Shown here one piece after another: positions 8,335 through 15,981 of a DNA stretch of 64,000 nt. Under the pieces are notes generated by a model, which was given only the letters and a program-made list of their open reading frames with translations, was not told where the DNA came from and ran no database searches. Source of the DNA: an uncultured Flavobacteriales bacterium (GTDB lineage: Bacteria > Bacteroidota > Bacteroidia > Flavobacteriales_D > Sanyastnellaceae); assembly GCA_943787435.1 (NCBI GenBank), contig CALSMK010000002.1:1-64000 (forward strand). Direction: 5' to 3'. Both the position numbers and the translations under genes were made by a program. The first letter of the stretch is position 1. Each line of letters begins with the position of its first letter.

Positions 8335-9729
8335 ATGACATTCATCCGCAGCATTTCTGGGTTTCGAGGAACCATTGGTGGAGAAGAGGGAAACAACCTC
8401 ACCCCTCCCGATGTGGTTCGATCCACAATGGGATATGGAAGCTGGATTTGGAGTGCCTTTCGTGCCTCCGAGCATCGTCCGAGGCCTGTCGTCGTAGTGG
8501 GTCGAGACGCCAGGCCTTCTGGAGACATGGTTCAGCGATTGGTCACGGGAACCCTCATGGGCATGGGCATTGACGTTTTGGACCTTGGTTTGTCCACAAC
8601 ACCCACTGTCGAAATGGCTGTGATGGGTGAAAATGCAGACGGCGGCATCATTTTGACGGCCTCTCACAACCCCGTTCAATGGAACGCACTCAAGTTGCTG
8701 GACGGACAGGGCGCATTCATCTCCGCTGAAGCTGGAGCCGAAGTCATCCGCCGGTCCACCTCCACACTGGATTTTGCGCCGGTCGAAGAATTGGGGAAAG
8801 TGACACCGTTGACTGGCTGGATCGACGCCCACATCCAAGCCATTCTTGAGCTTGAACTCGTGGACAGAGAGGCCATTGCCTCAGCTGGGTTCAAAATTGC
8901 TGTGGATGCCGTGAACAGTACTGGAGGCATCGCAGTGCCTGCCCTTCTGGCTGCCTTGGGCATCGACCAAGTGGTGGAATTGTACTGTGAGCCGCATGGA
9001 CGGTTTCCCCACAACCCTGAACCCCGACCCGAACACTTGAAAGACCTGTCTCAGGCCGTCGTAGAACAGGGCTGTCATTTGGGCATCACCGTGGATCCCG
9101 ATGTGGACCGTTTGGCGTTTGTTTCGGAGGATGGCAGCATGTTTGGTGAGGAATACACGCTGGTGGCCACTGCAGACCATGTACTTGCGCATACCCCTGG
9201 TGCTGTGGTCAGCAACTTGAGTTCGACCCGAGCATTGAGGGACGTGGCCGCGCGCTATGGGCAGTCCTACACGGCGAGTGCCGTGGGCGAGGTCAACGTG
9301 GTGGCCAAAATGAAGGACACACATGCCATCATCGGCGGGGAAGGCAATGGCGGAGTCATTTACCCCACGCTTCACGCCGGACGAGATGCTTTGGTGGGAA
9401 TTGCCTTGTTTTTGTCCCTGCTCGCCAAGCGTGGTGGAAAGGTGTCGGAACTGAGGGCCTCTTATCCCCATTATGAAATGGTCAAGGCCAAAATCGATTT
9501 GGATCCAAGCTGGGATGCCGATGCGCTCATGGAGCGTTTTGCAGAGCGAAAATCCCACCTCAATCCATTGACGGTGGATGGGGTCAAACTGGATCTGGAA
9601 TCGGGCTGGGTGCACCTGAGAAAGTCGAATACAGAGCCCATCATTCGCGTGTATGCCGAGGCAGCCACCCATGATGAAGCCATGAAATTGGTCGAAACCT
9701 TCCGCAGTGAATTGCTCGCATTGGCCTGA
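8335..9729 (+). CDS. glmM: Phosphoglucosamine mutase / phosphohexomutase
   Basis: 464 residues of the alpha-D-phosphohexomutase superfamily. The N-terminal ISGFRGTIGGEEGNNLTP is the usual start. The phosphoserine loop TASHNP (108-113, Ser110 as phosphate carrier), the Mg loop VDPDVDRLAF (~245) and the sugar loop GGEGNGGVIYP (~335) are all present, as is the phosphate-binding RKSNTEPIIRVYAEA at the C-terminus. Converts glucosamine-6-phosphate to glucosamine-1-phosphate for UDP-GlcNAc synthesis; a phosphomannomutase activity cannot be excluded from sequence alone. Stands alone on the plus strand, divergent from the TPR operon, with its own promoter. Confidence 0.93.
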   Translation: MTFIRSISGFRGTIGGEEGNNLTPPDVVRSTMGYGSWIWSAFRASEHRPRPVVVVGRDARPSGDMVQRLVTGTLMGMGIDVLDLGLSTTPTVEMAVMGENADGGIILTASHNPVQWNALKLLDGQGAFISAEAGAEVIRRSTSTLDFAPVEELGKVTPLTGWIDAHIQAILELELVDREAIASAGFKIAVDAVNSTGGIAVPALLAALGIDQVVELYCEPHGRFPHNPEPRPEHLKDLSQAVVEQGCHLGITVDPDVDRLAFVSEDGSMFGEEYTLVATADHVLAHTPGAVVSNLSSTRALRDVAARYGQSYTASAVGEVNVVAKMKDTHAIIGGEGNGGVIYPTLHAGRDALVGIALFLSLLAKRGGKVSELRASYPHYEMVKAKIDLDPSWDADALMERFAERKSHLNPLTVDGVKLDLESGWVHLRKSNTEPIIRVYAEAATHDEAMKLVETFRSELLALA

Positions 9730-9810
9730 CCCGTTTGCAACCGAGACCAGAATCCAAGCCTTGTGGCGTATTTTGCAGTTGCCTTTTTTGCATTTGAGTG
9801 ACCCCACGAA

Positions 9811-10956
9811 ATGAACGTGTACCTCGACAACGCCGCCACGACCCCTATGCTCCCAGAGGTCATTGACGAAATGCTCCCTTTCATGAGGGACCACTTTGGC
9901 AATCCATCCTCTACACATGCCTTTGGCCGCAAAACCAAAACTGCAATCGAGCAAGCCCGTCGGCGGATTTCATCCCATCTGAACGTAGCCCCAAAAACGA
10001 TTTGCTTCACCAGTGGCGGCACCGAGGCCGACAACATGGCATTGCATGCGGGGGTAGAGCAGCTGGGCTGCAAGCGCATCCTGACTTGTGCAACTGAACA
10101 CAGTGCTGTGCTCAAAACGGCGCAGCATTTGGCCAAGTCGCCTGATGTCACATTCGGACTCATCGCCCTCGACTCTTCTGGAAAAGTGGACATCCCATCG
10201 TTGGACGCCACGCTTTCAGACGGCATCCCTACCCTGGTTTCTGTGATGCATGGAAACAACGAAGTCGGCATCCTGCAGGACTTGGAGGCCATTGGCCACT
10301 GCTGCCGCTCACACGGCGCGTTGTTCCACACCGACACGGTCCAAACCATGGGCCACTACCCCCTCGATTTTTCTTCACTGCCAGTGGACTTTGCCGCGTG
10401 CAGTGCGCACAAGTTGCACGGCCCCAAAGGAGCTGGTTTCCTCTACGTTAGAGACGGTCTGCGCATCTCCGCCCACATCATGGGCGGCAGCCAAGAGAGG
10501 GCCATGCGCGGGGGTACTGAAAACCTCATCGGCATCATCGGGTTGGCCAAGGCGCTTGACCTGGCCATGGAGCACCAAGAAGAACACGCCGCTCACATCC
10601 GTTCGCTTAAGGAACAAATGGTTGTGGAATTGCGAGCCTCCATTCCTGGTGTTGAATTCAACGCAGGTTCCGACACCGAAGCATCGCTGTACACTGTACT
10701 CAGCGTCAACTTCCCCAAGCATGAAAAAAACGGCATGCTGCTGTTTTTGCTGGATTTAGACGGAGTGGCCTGCTCCGGTGGCAGTGCTTGCTCCAGCGGC
10801 AGCACACAGCCTTCTCATGTTTTGTCAGCATTGGGATGTCAGGCGGACGGAAGAAGTTCCATTCGGTTCTCATTCAGCAGGCTGACAACCGAAGATTGCA
10901 TCCATCACGCCACCCAAGCTGTGGCTCGAATCCGCGGCGCAGAAGTTTTAGCCTGA
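9811..10956 (+). CDS. Cysteine desulfurase (NifS/IscS type)
   Basis: 381 residues, PLP fold type I. Starts with YLDNAATTPMLPEV. Carries TSGGTEADNMAL (68-79), HGNNEVGILQDL (148-159), FHTDTVQ (172-178), the Schiff-base motif CSAHKLHGPKGAGF with Lys201, and RGGTENLIGIIG. The catalytic Cys327 lies in SGGSACSSGSTQPSHVL, a short loop as in NifS/group I enzymes. Mobilises sulfur from cysteine as an enzyme persulfide for Fe-S clusters, thiolated tRNA or other acceptors. No iscU, iscR or suf gene is adjacent, so the acceptor is unknown. It follows glmM by 81 nt in the same direction. Confidence 0.94.
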   Translation: MNVYLDNAATTPMLPEVIDEMLPFMRDHFGNPSSTHAFGRKTKTAIEQARRRISSHLNVAPKTICFTSGGTEADNMALHAGVEQLGCKRILTCATEHSAVLKTAQHLAKSPDVTFGLIALDSSGKVDIPSLDATLSDGIPTLVSVMHGNNEVGILQDLEAIGHCCRSHGALFHTDTVQTMGHYPLDFSSLPVDFAACSAHKLHGPKGAGFLYVRDGLRISAHIMGGSQERAMRGGTENLIGIIGLAKALDLAMEHQEEHAAHIRSLKEQMVVELRASIPGVEFNAGSDTEASLYTVLSVNFPKHEKNGMLLFLLDLDGVACSGGSACSSGSTQPSHVLSALGCQADGRSSIRFSFSRLTTEDCIHHATQAVARIRGAEVLA

Positions 10957-10975
10957 TCCCATTCGGATGACAATT

Positions 10976-10993
10976 GTCAAGGGAGCCCTTGAC
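10976..10993. other. Short inverted repeat after the cysteine desulfurase gene
   Basis: GTCAAGGG and CCCTTGAC are separated by AG, forming a near-perfect palindrome 20 nt after the desulfurase stop. There is no T run, so it is not a standard intrinsic terminator. It could be an RNA 3'-end hairpin or an operator for the next gene. Confidence 0.3.
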
Positions 10994-11066
10994 GACGCTC
11001 AATGGGCAGAGGAAAGAGAGGGGGCACATTCGCCAAGTACCCCACTGACTCAAATCCCCCTTTGCC

Positions 11067-11531
11067 ATGAACAAATTCATCCTCCCCTTCTTGACCAGCA
11101 TCTCTCTGCTGACCTTCGCCACAGCTGACGCCCAATGCAAACGCTTCACTCGCCAGCGGGTGATCAACACTTTGGACAAAAACATCATGCTCGACCAAGT
11201 GGCAGCCGGCACCCTCGGGCGCGGCGAAAGTGCCGCCACAGTGATCGAAGTCCGTTCACCTGGTGTGCTGGACCTCATCATCAGCACACACCCCGATCTT
11301 GGCACCGTCCAATACAGCGTGGTGGATACGCAAGGCCGACTCTACAAAGACGGCACCATACAAGGACAGCTCGAACGCCTTTCTGTGGAATCTGATGGAC
11401 AGGGCGACCTCATCATCCACATTCAATCCGAAAAGGCCAGTGGCGCCTACACCCCACTGGGATGCGTGGCCCTCGCCACGACCCGCCCCATTTCATCAAA
11501 AAACGACATGGACATCCTCACCTCAGAATGA
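11067..11531 (+). CDS. Small secreted protein of unknown function
   Basis: 154 residues. A signal peptide, MNKFILPFLTSISLLTFATADAQ, is followed by a Cys (AQCKRFTRQR). The mature part is beta-rich and polar: VIEVRSPGVLDLIIS, VQYSVVDTQGRLYKDGTI, GDLIIHIQSEKASGAYTPLGC. It has two cysteines (the first mature residue region and near GCVALATT). No family recognised. The exported location follows from the signal peptide. It is closed by a strong intrinsic terminator 20 nt downstream, so it is transcribed separately from murQ. Confidence 0.75.
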   Translation: MNKFILPFLTSISLLTFATADAQCKRFTRQRVINTLDKNIMLDQVAAGTLGRGESAATVIEVRSPGVLDLIISTHPDLGTVQYSVVDTQGRLYKDGTIQGQLERLSVESDGQGDLIIHIQSEKASGAYTPLGCVALATTRPISSKNDMDILTSE

Positions 11532-11550
11532 AGCATTCCATCACCGCACA

Positions 11551-11589
11551 AAGGGCAAGGGGATCCGGCGGAACCCCTTGCCCTTTTTT
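11551..11589 (+). terminator. Intrinsic terminator
   Basis: A 12-bp stem (AAGGGCAAGGGG at 11551-11562 with CCCCTTGCCCTT at 11574-11585), an 11-nt loop and a run of T (11584-11589). Confidence 0.88.
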
Positions 11590-11643
11590 GCTTTTGAACG
11601 GTTCCCCATCGCCTGTCCCTTGGATTGACGACTTTCGCGTCAC

Positions 11644-12468
11644 ATGAAGCCTGAATCTCCCCTCTCCCCAACAGAACAATCCGGACAATGGGATCGCTTG
11701 GAGTCCATGACTTCTGGTGAAATTGTCGCGGCCATGGCTGAATGCGACAGCCAAGCACAATTGGCCGTGGCCTCCATTGGCCAGGACATCGCCGACGCCA
11801 TCGATGCCGCGTCAGAACAGGTCAAAAAGGGCGGCCGGGTGTTCTATATCGGTGCCGGGACCAGCGGTAGAATGGGTGTTCTTGACGCCAGTGAAATCCC
11901 GCCAACATTTGGCGTCAGCGATGTCTTTGTGGGCTTGATCGCCGGAGGAGACGGCGCCATTCGACAAGCGGTGGAAGGTGCCGAAGATGATTTCAGCGGA
12001 GGCGTTCTGGATTTAAAACGGCACGGCGCTCAAGAAATCGACGTGGTGGTGGGAATCGCCGCCAGCGGCAGGACCCCTTACGTCACCGGCGCGCTGGAAT
12101 GGGCCAAGGGTCAAGGCATGCTCACCATGGGCATCACGTCCAATGCCGAAGGGCCTGTGGCCCTGATTTCAGACATGGCTTTGGTGCCCCAAACAGGAGC
12201 CGAGTTTGTGACCGGCAGCACCCGTTTAAAAGCGGGAACCGCTCAAAAACTCATTTTGAATCAACTGTCCACCGGGATCATGATTCAGTGTGGACATGTG
12301 CAGGGGAACCGCATGGTCGACATGCAATTGGCCAATGCCAAATTGGTGGAACGCGGAGCAAGGATGGTCGCTGAGGCGCTCGACGTTTCCATGGACCGAG
12401 CTCGGCAACTCCTGACCGACGCAGGATCCGTGCGAAAAGCCATCGATACTTTTGCCACACGCGATTGA
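11644..12468 (+). CDS. murQ: N-acetylmuramic acid 6-phosphate etherase
   Basis: 274 residues with one SIS sugar-isomerase domain. Motifs: GRVFYIGAGTSGRMGVLDASEIPPTF (64-89, catalytic Glu84), GGDGAIRQAVEGAEDD, VVVGIAASGRTPYV, GPVALISDMAL and the MurQ signature TGSTRLKAGTAQKLILNQLST. Cleaves the D-lactyl ether of MurNAc-6-P to give GlcNAc-6-P in peptidoglycan recycling; cytosolic. A little shorter than the ~298-residue E. coli enzyme but the core is complete. The next gene starts 10 nt after its stop, so they are probably co-transcribed. Confidence 0.95.
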   Translation: MKPESPLSPTEQSGQWDRLESMTSGEIVAAMAECDSQAQLAVASIGQDIADAIDAASEQVKKGGRVFYIGAGTSGRMGVLDASEIPPTFGVSDVFVGLIAGGDGAIRQAVEGAEDDFSGGVLDLKRHGAQEIDVVVGIAASGRTPYVTGALEWAKGQGMLTMGITSNAEGPVALISDMALVPQTGAEFVTGSTRLKAGTAQKLILNQLSTGIMIQCGHVQGNRMVDMQLANAKLVERGARMVAEALDVSMDRARQLLTDAGSVRKAIDTFATRD

Positions 12469-12477
12469 ACCCGCACC

Positions 12478-13059
12478 ATGCACGACCTGGAACCCTTTTA
12501 CAACTGGCGCAATTTTTACGTGGCAAGCGACGACGTGAAATCGCCTTTTCACGAAAGGGTGTACAGCGAAACGCATTACACGGAGCGGATTTATAACCAC
12601 TTCATCCATCCGCAATGGGACAACATGGGGAGCTCAACGCTGTTCGTGAAAATCCTGTTCGCCGATTACGACGAGCGGTTCGCGATCCTGGAGTTCATTG
12701 GTGAGTGGAACGACACCCTGTTCAACGACGTCATGACCCTCAAGCGCAATGTGATCGAACCCTTGATGGCCGAGGGCATCGAGCGCTTCATCCTGATTGG
12801 GGAGAATGTCCTGAATTTCCACTCCAGCGATGATTGCTACTACGAAGAGTGGTTTGACGAGGTCACCGATGTCGATGGTTGGATCGCCCTGCTCAATTTC
12901 CGTGAGCACGTGGTGGAGGAACTCTGCTCAGCGGATTTGGACCACTACTTCGTCCTGGGGGGTGAACTTCAGGAAATGGGATGGCGGACATTCAGCCCTC
13001 CTCAGCTGTATCAACGGATTGACGATTGCGTGATGCACCGAATCGGACAAGTCGGCTGA
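12478..13059 (+). CDS. Conserved hypothetical protein downstream of murQ
   Basis: 193 residues, acidic and aromatic-rich, with no signal peptide or membrane span. Recognisable stretches: YNWRNFYVASDDVKSPFHERVY, YNHFIHPQWDNMGSSTLFVKIL, EFIGEWNDTLFNDVMTLKRNVIEPL, FILIGENVLNFHSSDDCYYEEWF and GGELQEMGWRTFSPPQLYQ. It looks like a Bacteroidota-restricted protein; function unknown. Begins 10 nt after murQ, so a shared transcript is likely. It ends 14 nt before the convergent arsenate-reductase-like gene. Confidence 0.8.
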   Translation: MHDLEPFYNWRNFYVASDDVKSPFHERVYSETHYTERIYNHFIHPQWDNMGSSTLFVKILFADYDERFAILEFIGEWNDTLFNDVMTLKRNVIEPLMAEGIERFILIGENVLNFHSSDDCYYEEWFDEVTDVDGWIALLNFREHVVEELCSADLDHYFVLGGELQEMGWRTFSPPQLYQRIDDCVMHRIGQVG

Positions 13060-13072
13060 CAATCTGGAGCCC

Positions 13073-13801
13073 TTACCTCAGGGAAGCCTGCTTCATCACA
13101 AATAGCATTTCACGTGCAATTTGAGCACAGCGTTCATCGTAGGTGGCCAACTCTTCATCCGTCCCATCGCTCACTTTTGGATCCAAATAAGGAAGGCTGA
13201 ACCTGGCCACTGCACCCGAGACCAATGGGCATTGCTTGTCGGCATCTGAACAGGTCATGATGGCCGCAAAACCCGCCGAGGGATTCTCGTTGTGGTTGTC
13301 GTATTTCTTACTGAAACACACCAAGGGCTTTCGATCGGAAGCATAATGCACGGCATACTTGGGGTTGTCGCTCAACTGCGCCGGATGAACGTCCATTCCC
13401 GCCCTCCGCAATGCACCCACAGCTCGTTCATTGAGGGCCGTTGATTCAGTTCCTCCGCTGAAGGAGGATACCGTTGAATCCAATCCAAAGTGATGGGCCG
13501 CCAACTGCGCCCAAACCTGACCAAAATGGCTGCGGCGGCTGTTGTGTGTGCAGATGAACACGAGCTTGACTTCCCCGGTGTCGCTGGTCGCAGACACAAA
13601 CTGAGCCAAGGCATTCAACTCCCCTTTTCGGGCTTCCGAAATCATGTCTGCTTCGGACAACCTCTCTTGAACGTAACGCCCCAAAGGCGCCCATTCATTG
13701 ACCTCTACAGCTGCCAAATCCGTGGACTTTGAAGCTGAATCATTGGCACAACCTGCGGCCAAGAAAGCCAACACTGGAACCCATAAAAAAATGCCTTTCA
13801 T
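13073..13801 (-). CDS. Lipoprotein with low-molecular-weight phosphatase / arsenate reductase domain
   Basis: 242 residues. An N-terminal lipobox (VLAFLAAGCAN, Cys18) predicts export and lipidation. Residues ~78-240 form an LMW-phosphatase-type domain: phosphate loop VFICTHNSRRS (C84-x5-R90), FSGGTESTALNERAVGALRRAGMDV, and a thioredoxin-coupled arsenate-reductase-like MTCSDADKQCPLVSG with C184 and C191. SLPYLDPKVSDGTDEE supplies the usual acidic catalytic region. Known relatives of this Bacteroidota group lack a signal peptide as far as I recall. Reduction of arsenate normally needs cytosolic thiol partners, so an envelope location is odd. It could be an exported phosphatase. Predicted start ATG 13801. 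Confidence 0.82.
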   Translation of the reverse strand: MKGIFLWVPVLAFLAAGCANDSASKSTDLAAVEVNEWAPLGRYVQERLSEADMISEARKGELNALAQFVSATSDTGEVKLVFICTHNSRRSHFGQVWAQLAAHHFGLDSTVSSFSGGTESTALNERAVGALRRAGMDVHPAQLSDNPKYAVHYASDRKPLVCFSKKYDNHNENPSAGFAAIMTCSDADKQCPLVSGAVARFSLPYLDPKVSDGTDEELATYDERCAQIAREMLFVMKQASLR

Positions 13802-13860
13802 GAAGGCGGAAATTACCCCATCAGAACCCCATTAACACCATGAACACATCCACCGAGGGT

Positions 13861-13867
13861 TAACTTG
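13861..13867 (+). promoter_or_regulatory. -7-like element TAACTTG before the MnmD-NUDIX gene
   Basis: TAACTTG lies 5 nt before the ATG at 13873, one base shorter than TAnnTTTG. No clear -33 TTTG was found 18-19 nt upstream. Confidence 0.3.
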
Positions 13868-13872
13868 CCGAC

Positions 13873-15063
13873 ATGCCCCGTGCGCAACCTGATCAACGAA
13901 CCGTGCAGCCGACAAAAGACGGCTCCATGACCCTTCATTCTGAGCGCTTTAACCAAACCTACCACAGCCGACATGGCGCTGTCACCGAGTCCTTGCATGT
14001 CTTTTTGAATGCAGGCTGGCACCACCAAGTGACGGGCCTGTCTTCTTCGGACACCATTCGGGTACTGGAACTGGGCCTGGGTACTGGTCTCAATGCCCTT
14101 CTCACCCTCAAGGCTTGGCAAGGGTTGACCCAAGACAAGCAGCCCAAGTTGGATTATGTGGCACTCGAGCCATTCCCATTGTCTGCAAAGGAGCGCGAAG
14201 GATTGGAGATGCAACAGGTGATCGATGGGGCCACCGAGTCCGACATCCACCTCCACCCCGACAAGGACCAACACAAGGTGGACTGGGCACCCAACGCACG
14301 GTTTACAAGGGTTCGGTGCACTTGGCAAGACCACAGGCGCGGCAAGTCTCGGGCGCCTTTTGACGTCATTTATTTTGACGCCTTTGCGCCCGACACCCAG
14401 CCTGAATTGTGGAACATCGATCGGTTTCGGGAGGCCTTTGAGTGGCTCACTCCTGGTGGTGTTTTGGTGACATATTGCGCCAAAGGTGCAGTCAGACGGG
14501 CCATGGAGGAGGCCGGATTCAAGGTGGAGAGGCGCCCCGGCCCCCCAGGAAAGCGCGAAATGCTTCGCGCCACCCGCCCGCATTGGCAGGACATGGTTTT
14601 GCGCAGATTCAACGTTCGTGTGTACTTCTTTCTGTTGGACCGTCCTCTGATTGGAAATCGGCCCGATCCAGAAAGTCAAGTTTTGCTGAGCGATGAATTT
14701 TTATCGGGGAAAAACTGCACCAAGTGGCCAGGCGGAGGACTTGAGTTTGGGGAAGGCCCCCAAGACTGTGCCCACAGAGAAGCGCTGGAAGAGTTGGGGC
14801 AGGACATCTGCCTGGGTCCATTGATCCATGCCACTGGGAACTTTGTGCGCTCCTCGTGGCGAGGTGAAGAACAGGTCTTGTGCCAGTATTATCTGGCGAC
14901 TTTAAAGGAGCCGCCCGCTTTTCGCGTTTCGGCTCAACCCTTTGATTACCCGTCCCCCAATGTGGAATCCTTTCGATGGACCCCACTGCACTCCGTGACC
15001 CAAGAGGACCTCTCCTTCGAGGTTGACCGGGATGCATTGAGCACCCTTAAATCCGGGCTGTGA
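13873..15063 (+). CDS. Fused MnmD-type tRNA methyltransferase and NUDIX hydrolase
   Basis: 396 residues in one frame. Residues 1-240 match MnmD/DUF752: SERFNQTYHSRHGAVTES, HVFLNAGW, ELGLGTGLNAL (SAM site), FDVIYFDAFAPDTQPELW, TPGGVLVTYCAKGAVRRAM and GPPGKREMLRA. This domain makes the final methylation of mnm5U at tRNA position 34. Residues 241-396, from an internal ATG at 14593, form a NUDIX domain: NVRVYFFLLDR, SDEFLSGKNCTKWPGGGLEFGEG and the Nudix box G-x5-E-x7-REALEELG. Bacteroidota NUDIX proteins with this exact opening normally stand alone. Here no stop lies between the two parts. Either a true fusion or one gene read through into another. Confidence 0.88.
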   Translation: MPRAQPDQRTVQPTKDGSMTLHSERFNQTYHSRHGAVTESLHVFLNAGWHHQVTGLSSSDTIRVLELGLGTGLNALLTLKAWQGLTQDKQPKLDYVALEPFPLSAKEREGLEMQQVIDGATESDIHLHPDKDQHKVDWAPNARFTRVRCTWQDHRRGKSRAPFDVIYFDAFAPDTQPELWNIDRFREAFEWLTPGGVLVTYCAKGAVRRAMEEAGFKVERRPGPPGKREMLRATRPHWQDMVLRRFNVRVYFFLLDRPLIGNRPDPESQVLLSDEFLSGKNCTKWPGGGLEFGEGPQDCAHREALEELGQDICLGPLIHATGNFVRSSWRGEEQVLCQYYLATLKEPPAFRVSAQPFDYPSPNVESFRWTPLHSVTQEDLSFEVDRDALSTLKSGL

Positions 15064-15088
15064 ACCTCGATTTGACCCGCTTTCTGAT

Positions 15089-15979
15089 TTAAGTTTTCGG
15101 CTTTTTGAGCGCGCCAGTCACGCCCAATCCAAACAGCGCAAAATCATAGCGGACGGGGTCCACTGGATCCAGAATCCTCAGGATGTCGGTGACCTCCTCC
15201 ACCGAACGCCAGTCGCTGGCTTTTCTCTGAAGCAGCCCCATTTCACGGGCCACATTGCCTGTATGCACATCCAACGGCAACCGGAGTGCGCTCGGCTGGA
15301 TTCCCGCCCAAAGCCCAAAATCCACACCGCGCTCTGCCGGTCTTGCCATCCAGCGCAGGTACATGCACAAACGCTTGGCGGCACTGCCCTTGAGGGGGTC
15401 GGCCACATGCTTGTTGGTCCTGCCTGCCTCATGGTCCCGAAAAAATCGAGACTTGAATGCGTTCAATGCCCATCCCGCATCGGGGACCCCTGGACATCCC
15501 GGGACATCAGGAGCGCCCTTGAATGCTTTTTCGAAGGCACCTTGGAGCCCCCCATCTTCTTCCAATGACCGAAGGCACAGCACAAACTTTTGGGCGTCTG
15601 CCGCCTGATAGGTCCGATGAACAAAGCCATTTAAACCGGCCAGATCCTCCTCCTCGGCATGGCGAATGAAGTCGGCGGGGGCACAATCCATGCGGTCCAA
15701 AAGGTCCCTGCATGACCGAATGATGGACTTCCGATTGCCCCAAGCCAACGTGGCCGCCAAAAAACCAGCGATGGCAATGTCCTCTGGGTCGGAGTATTCG
15801 TGGGGAATGCCCAGCGGATCATCCTCCAGAAAATCGGGCCGCTCGAACCGGTCCGCGGCTTCGTCAAGCCATTCGCGCCACTGCTCAATTCTGGCCTGTG
15901 TGGGACGTCGCCGCTTCGGGGGAGCGGACTTTCTATGGGGACGAGGATTGGGCACGATTCGATGGCTAAATTCGCACAA
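15089..15979 (-). CDS. TIGR02757 family protein (DUF2400)
   Basis: Up to 296 residues, matching the Bacteroidota/Chlorobi TIGR02757 family: RFERPDFLEDDPLGIPHEYSDPEDIAIAGFLAATLAWGNRKSII, FVHRTYQAADAQKF, KRLCMYLRWMARP, VDFGLWAGIQPSALRLPLDVHTGNVAREMGLL and LRILDPVDPVRYDFALFGLGV. Function unknown; the family recalls helix-hairpin-helix DNA glycosylase folds. No ATG is available near the family start. TTG (15979) or GTG (15955) are the candidates, and the first ~40 residues are a basic, proline-rich extension. Divergent from the BatA gene with only 2 nt (or 26 nt) between starts. Confidence 0.85.
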   Translation of the reverse strand: MCEFSHRIVPNPRPHRKSAPPKRRRPTQARIEQWREWLDEAADRFERPDFLEDDPLGIPHEYSDPEDIAIAGFLAATLAWGNRKSIIRSCRDLLDRMDCAPADFIRHAEEEDLAGLNGFVHRTYQAADAQKFVLCLRSLEEDGGLQGAFEKAFKGAPDVPGCPGVPDAGWALNAFKSRFFRDHEAGRTNKHVADPLKGSAAKRLCMYLRWMARPAERGVDFGLWAGIQPSALRLPLDVHTGNVAREMGLLQRKASDWRSVEEVTDILRILDPVDPVRYDFALFGLGVTGALKKPKT

Positions 15980-15981
15980 CG

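Noticed and set aside
8881-9954. Minus-strand open frame opposite glmM and the cysteine desulfurase gene
   Set aside because: Both genes on the plus strand have full motifs; the antisense product has none.
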